Shown: positions 5,796 to 7,229 of the stretch, in pieces | How the letters are laid out: every line of letters starts with the position of its first letter | How positions within the stretch are numbered: the first letter of the stretch is position 1 | DNA from: Gammaproteobacteria bacterium | Lineage (GTDB): Bacteria > Pseudomonadota > Gammaproteobacteria > GCA-002705445 > GCA-002716945 | Direction: 5' to 3' | DNA: 7,229 nucleotides | NCBI GenBank assembly: GCA_002701705.1 | Contig: NZWU01000035.1 | Coordinates: 3,028 to 10,256 of the forward strand | Program-made: the position numbers and the translations under genes | The notes under the pieces: generated by a model | What the model saw: the letters and a program-made list of their open reading frames with translations, nothing else | Databases searched by the model: none | What the model was told of the DNA's origin: nothing

Positions 5796-6539
5796 TTACC
5801 TTTTCTTAGACTCAGATATATAATCATTGAGGAGTTTATCATCTTCCTTTGAAAGTTTCACCTGTTTTAATAACTCTGGTCTTTTTTTCCATGTCATGCC
5901 AAGAGCTTGTTTCCTTCTCCATTGATTAATCTCCAAATGATTTCCTTTTAGTAAAACCTCAGGAACTTTTTTATCATCAATAATTTCTGGTCGTGTAAAA
6001 TGAGGATGATCTAATAGGTTATTTTGAAATGATTCTTGTTTAACTGATTCCTCATCATCTATCGTCCCTGAAATTAAACGGCAAACACCTTCCATAATTA
6101 CCATGCTTGGGATTTCACCCCCTGATATTACATAATCTCCTAATGAAATCTCCTCATCAACAAAATCATTAAGAACCCTCTGATCTACACCTTCATATCT
6201 TCCGCAAAGCAAAGTTATATTTTTCAACGAAGATAATGAGTTTAGTTTTTTTTGATTAAGCGTTTTACCTTGTGGTGACAAATAGATAACTTTATTATCA
6301 TTTTTAAAATCTGGATTTAATGATAATAAAGCCTTTTTTATTGGTTCATATTGTAGCACCATACCAGGGCCTCCACCATATGGCCTATCATCAACCCTTT
6401 TATGCTTGTCAGTAGAGAAATTCCTTAAATTAATAACATTAATAGAGATAATATTTTTTCCAATAGCCCTCTTAATAAAGCCAGTCTCTCTAAACCCATC
6501 AATAAATTCTGGGAATATTGTTATAACATTAAAATTCAT
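5796..6539 (-). CDS. trmD: tRNA (guanine-N1-)-methyltransferase (m1G37), TrmD
   Basis: TrmD methylates N1 of G37 next to the anticodon, using S-adenosylmethionine, and so prevents +1 frameshifting. The 247-residue SPOUT-class protein has [11 protein letters not shown] (6-16), the [11 protein letters not shown] loop (50-60), and the trefoil-knot AdoMet-binding segments YLSPQGK (86-92), [13 protein letters not shown] (110-122) and GDYVISGGE (134-142). The [10 protein letters not shown] signature carries Asp177, the counterpart of the catalytic Asp169 of studied enzymes. The C-terminal domain has [27 protein letters not shown] family residues. The length is normal (about 245-255). Its ATG overlaps the end of rimM by 11 bp, implying coupled translation, and rplS starts 2 bp after its stop. 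Confidence 0.98.
   Translation of the reverse strand: MNFNVITIFPEFIDGFRETGFIKRAIGKNIISINVINLRNFSTDKHKRVDDRPYGGGPGMVLQYEPIKKALLSLNPDFKNDNKVIYLSPQGKTLNQKKLNSLSSLKNITLLCGRYEGVDQRVLNDFVDEEISLGDYVISGGEIPSMVIMEGVCRLISGTIDDEESVKQESFQNNLLDHPHFTRPEIIDDKKVPEVLLKGNHLEINQWRRKQALGMTWKKRPELLKQVKLSKEDDKLLNDYISESKKR
5799..5802 (-). promoter_or_regulatory. Ribosome binding site of rplS
   Basis: AAGG on the minus strand with a 5-nt spacer to the ATG at 5793, placed within the last codons of trmD (AAA AGG TAA). A strong site here would let L19 be made at a higher rate than TrmD from the same mRNA, as is known for the E. coli operon, though there by other means. Confidence 0.55.
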
Positions 6540-7047
6540 TTTCCCACTTCACTATTATAATGTCTTCTTTGTCGGAGACCTGCAAGACGTAATCTTTAAT
6601 AAAGGGTATCAAAATTTCTTCATTTTTTTTATCATTTGAAGAACACTCTACAACAAGCACATCATTTGATTTTGTTGGGAAAATTGATTTTACCAAACCT
6701 ATTCTTTTTTTATTCTCATTGAAAACTTCTCTACCAATTAATTGGTGCCAATAATATTCATTTTTATCTGTGACAGGCAAATCTTGTTTTGAAACAAAGA
6801 TTTCCTGATTGATATATCGTTCAGTATCATTGATTGTCTCTATAGATTTTATTTTTATTATTACTTTTTTTGGCAGAATTCTATATTCATCAATTTCTAA
6901 TTCTTGAAAACCATCAGAACTATTTATAGATAAATCATACTCAAAAATATTTTCTATTGGGTGAGTATATGACTTTATAATCAACCAACCTTTGATTCCA
7001 TGTGTATTAAGTATTTTACCAACGACAATATAGTCTTTATTTGGCAT
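6529..7047 (-). CDS. rimM: 16S rRNA processing / 30S maturation factor RimM
   Basis: RimM binds ribosomal protein S19 and helps mature the 3' domain of the 30S head. The 172-residue protein has the N-terminal RimM barrel starting IVVGKILNTHGIKGWLIIKSYT (7-28), with the conserved HGIKG. A PRC-barrel-like C-terminal domain begins at EYYWHQLIG (97-105); its YYW is the part implicated in S19 binding in studied homologues. The C-terminal half has a NDVLVVE strand and an EILIPFIKDYV strand, both typical. The length is normal. The ATG at 7047 is 9 bp after the stop of the upstream gene with no clear ribosome binding site. The end overlaps trmD by 11 bp. Confidence 0.97.
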   Translation of the reverse strand: MPNKDYIVVGKILNTHGIKGWLIIKSYTHPIENIFEYDLSINSSDGFQELEIDEYRILPKKVIIKIKSIETINDTERYINQEIFVSKQDLPVTDKNEYYWHQLIGREVFNENKKRIGLVKSIFPTKSNDVLVVECSSNDKKNEEILIPFIKDYVLQVSDKEDIIIVKWENEF

Positions 7048-7056
7048 TGATGTGCG

Positions 7057-7229
7057 TTATTTTTTATCTGCAGATTTTTCTTGTTTGTTATCTGATTTAG
7101 CTTTTGCAGTCTTTTTTGGTTTGGCTTCTGCAGTCTTTTTTGGTTTGGTTTCTGCAGTTTCTTCTGGTTTAGCAGTTTCTTCTTTAACAGTTTCTACAGT
7201 TTCTTCTGGTTTAGCAGTTTCTTCTTTAA
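7057..7229 (-). CDS. rpsP: 3' end of a gene with a lysine/glutamate-rich repetitive tail; probably ribosomal protein S16
   Basis: Only the last 56 codons and a stop (TAA at 7057-7059) are present; the gene continues past the right edge. They encode a low-complexity, probably disordered tail built of Lys, Glu, Thr, Ala and Pro. The visible first half is acidic (10 Glu, 4 Lys in 27 residues) and the last half is basic (12 Lys, 4 Asp/Glu in 29). It contains the two repeats listed separately. Nothing of the S16 core is visible. The S16 call rests on position: it is immediately upstream of rimM (9 bp) on the same strand, in the widely conserved order rpsP-rimM-trmD-rplS. Some bacterial S16 proteins are known to carry charged Ala/Lys-rich C-terminal extensions, so the tail does not contradict this. 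A different low-complexity protein inserted between rpsP and rimM is the alternative. Confidence 0.6.
   Translation of the reverse strand, partial: KEETAKPEETVETVKEETAKPEETAETKPKKTAEAKPKKTAKAKSDNKQEKSADKK
7107..7154. repeat. Two tandem 24-bp units in the tail of the partial gene
   Basis: The units at 7107-7130 and 7131-7154 differ at one base (23 of 24 identical). In the reading frame they encode the 8-residue unit A-E-(T/A)-K-P-K-K-T twice. The unit is a multiple of three, so copy number can change without breaking the frame. Confidence 0.9.
7148..7229. repeat. 42-bp direct repeat, second copy cut by the window edge
   Basis: A 33-bp stretch at 7155-7187 recurs exactly at 7197-7229, a period of 42 bp (14 codons). 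Similarity extends a few bases further left (7148 against 7190) with one mismatch. The encoded units are KEETAKPEETVETV and KEETAKPEETAETK. The identity runs to the end of the window, so more copies may lie beyond it. Confidence 0.88.

Noticed and set aside
6406..6639. Plus-strand open frame across the rimM-trmD overlap, with a hydrophobic product
   Set aside because: It is antisense to conserved rimM and trmD; the phenylalanine/isoleucine richness is the shadow of AT-rich, lysine-rich genes.
7107..7229. CRISPR-like or tandem-repeat array at the right edge
   Set aside because: The repeat units are in-frame multiples of three without unique spacers and encode a low-complexity protein tail.

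Overview
This window is a dense, AT-rich (roughly 30% G+C from hand-counted stretches) piece of bacterial chromosome with almost no intergenic DNA. The gene content is housekeeping and biosynthetic: LPS inner core, purines, ribosome and tRNA maturation, folate, nucleoside salvage and pantothenate. An LPS heptose epimerase, a short gammaproteobacterial-type L19, and folK next to a deoxynucleoside kinase and panBC point to a Gram-negative gamma- or betaproteobacterium. The AT bias and tight packing suggest a streamlined genome, for example a marine gammaproteobacterium of the SAR86 kind. That placement is inference and was not tested by any search.

Layout. (1) 1-216, minus: the first 72 residues of a probable ADP-glyceromanno-heptose 6-epimerase (hldD). 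(2) 217-331: a 115-bp divergent promoter region. The purE promoter sits so close to the gene that its predicted transcript would start on the A of the start codon (leaderless). (3) 332-1916, plus: purE and purK, the two-step conversion of AIR to CAIR, separated by 1 bp. (4) 1913-7229, minus: nine complete genes plus a partial tenth, all in one direction. In transcription order they are the 3' end of a probable rpsP with a long low-complexity tail, then rimM, trmD, rplS, folK, a deoxynucleoside kinase, panB, panC, panD and a small cupin. purK and the cupin gene converge and share a CTAG, so their stop codons overlap and no terminator fits between them.

How the genes work together. rpsP-rimM-trmD-rplS is the classical operon for ribosome assembly and tRNA position-37 methylation. 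Here it runs with gaps of 2-19 bp straight into folK (folate), a dNK-family kinase, and panB, panC and panD. PanB and PanC make pantoate and join it to beta-alanine, and PanD makes the beta-alanine. A ketopantoate reductase gene (panE) is not in the window. The only larger gap (40 bp) is before panD, which overlaps the following cupin gene by 4 bp (ATGA). This panD-cupin pair is the least conventional part of the window, because the cupin has no obvious place in pantothenate synthesis. No RNA genes, insertion sequences, CRISPR arrays or prophage genes were seen.
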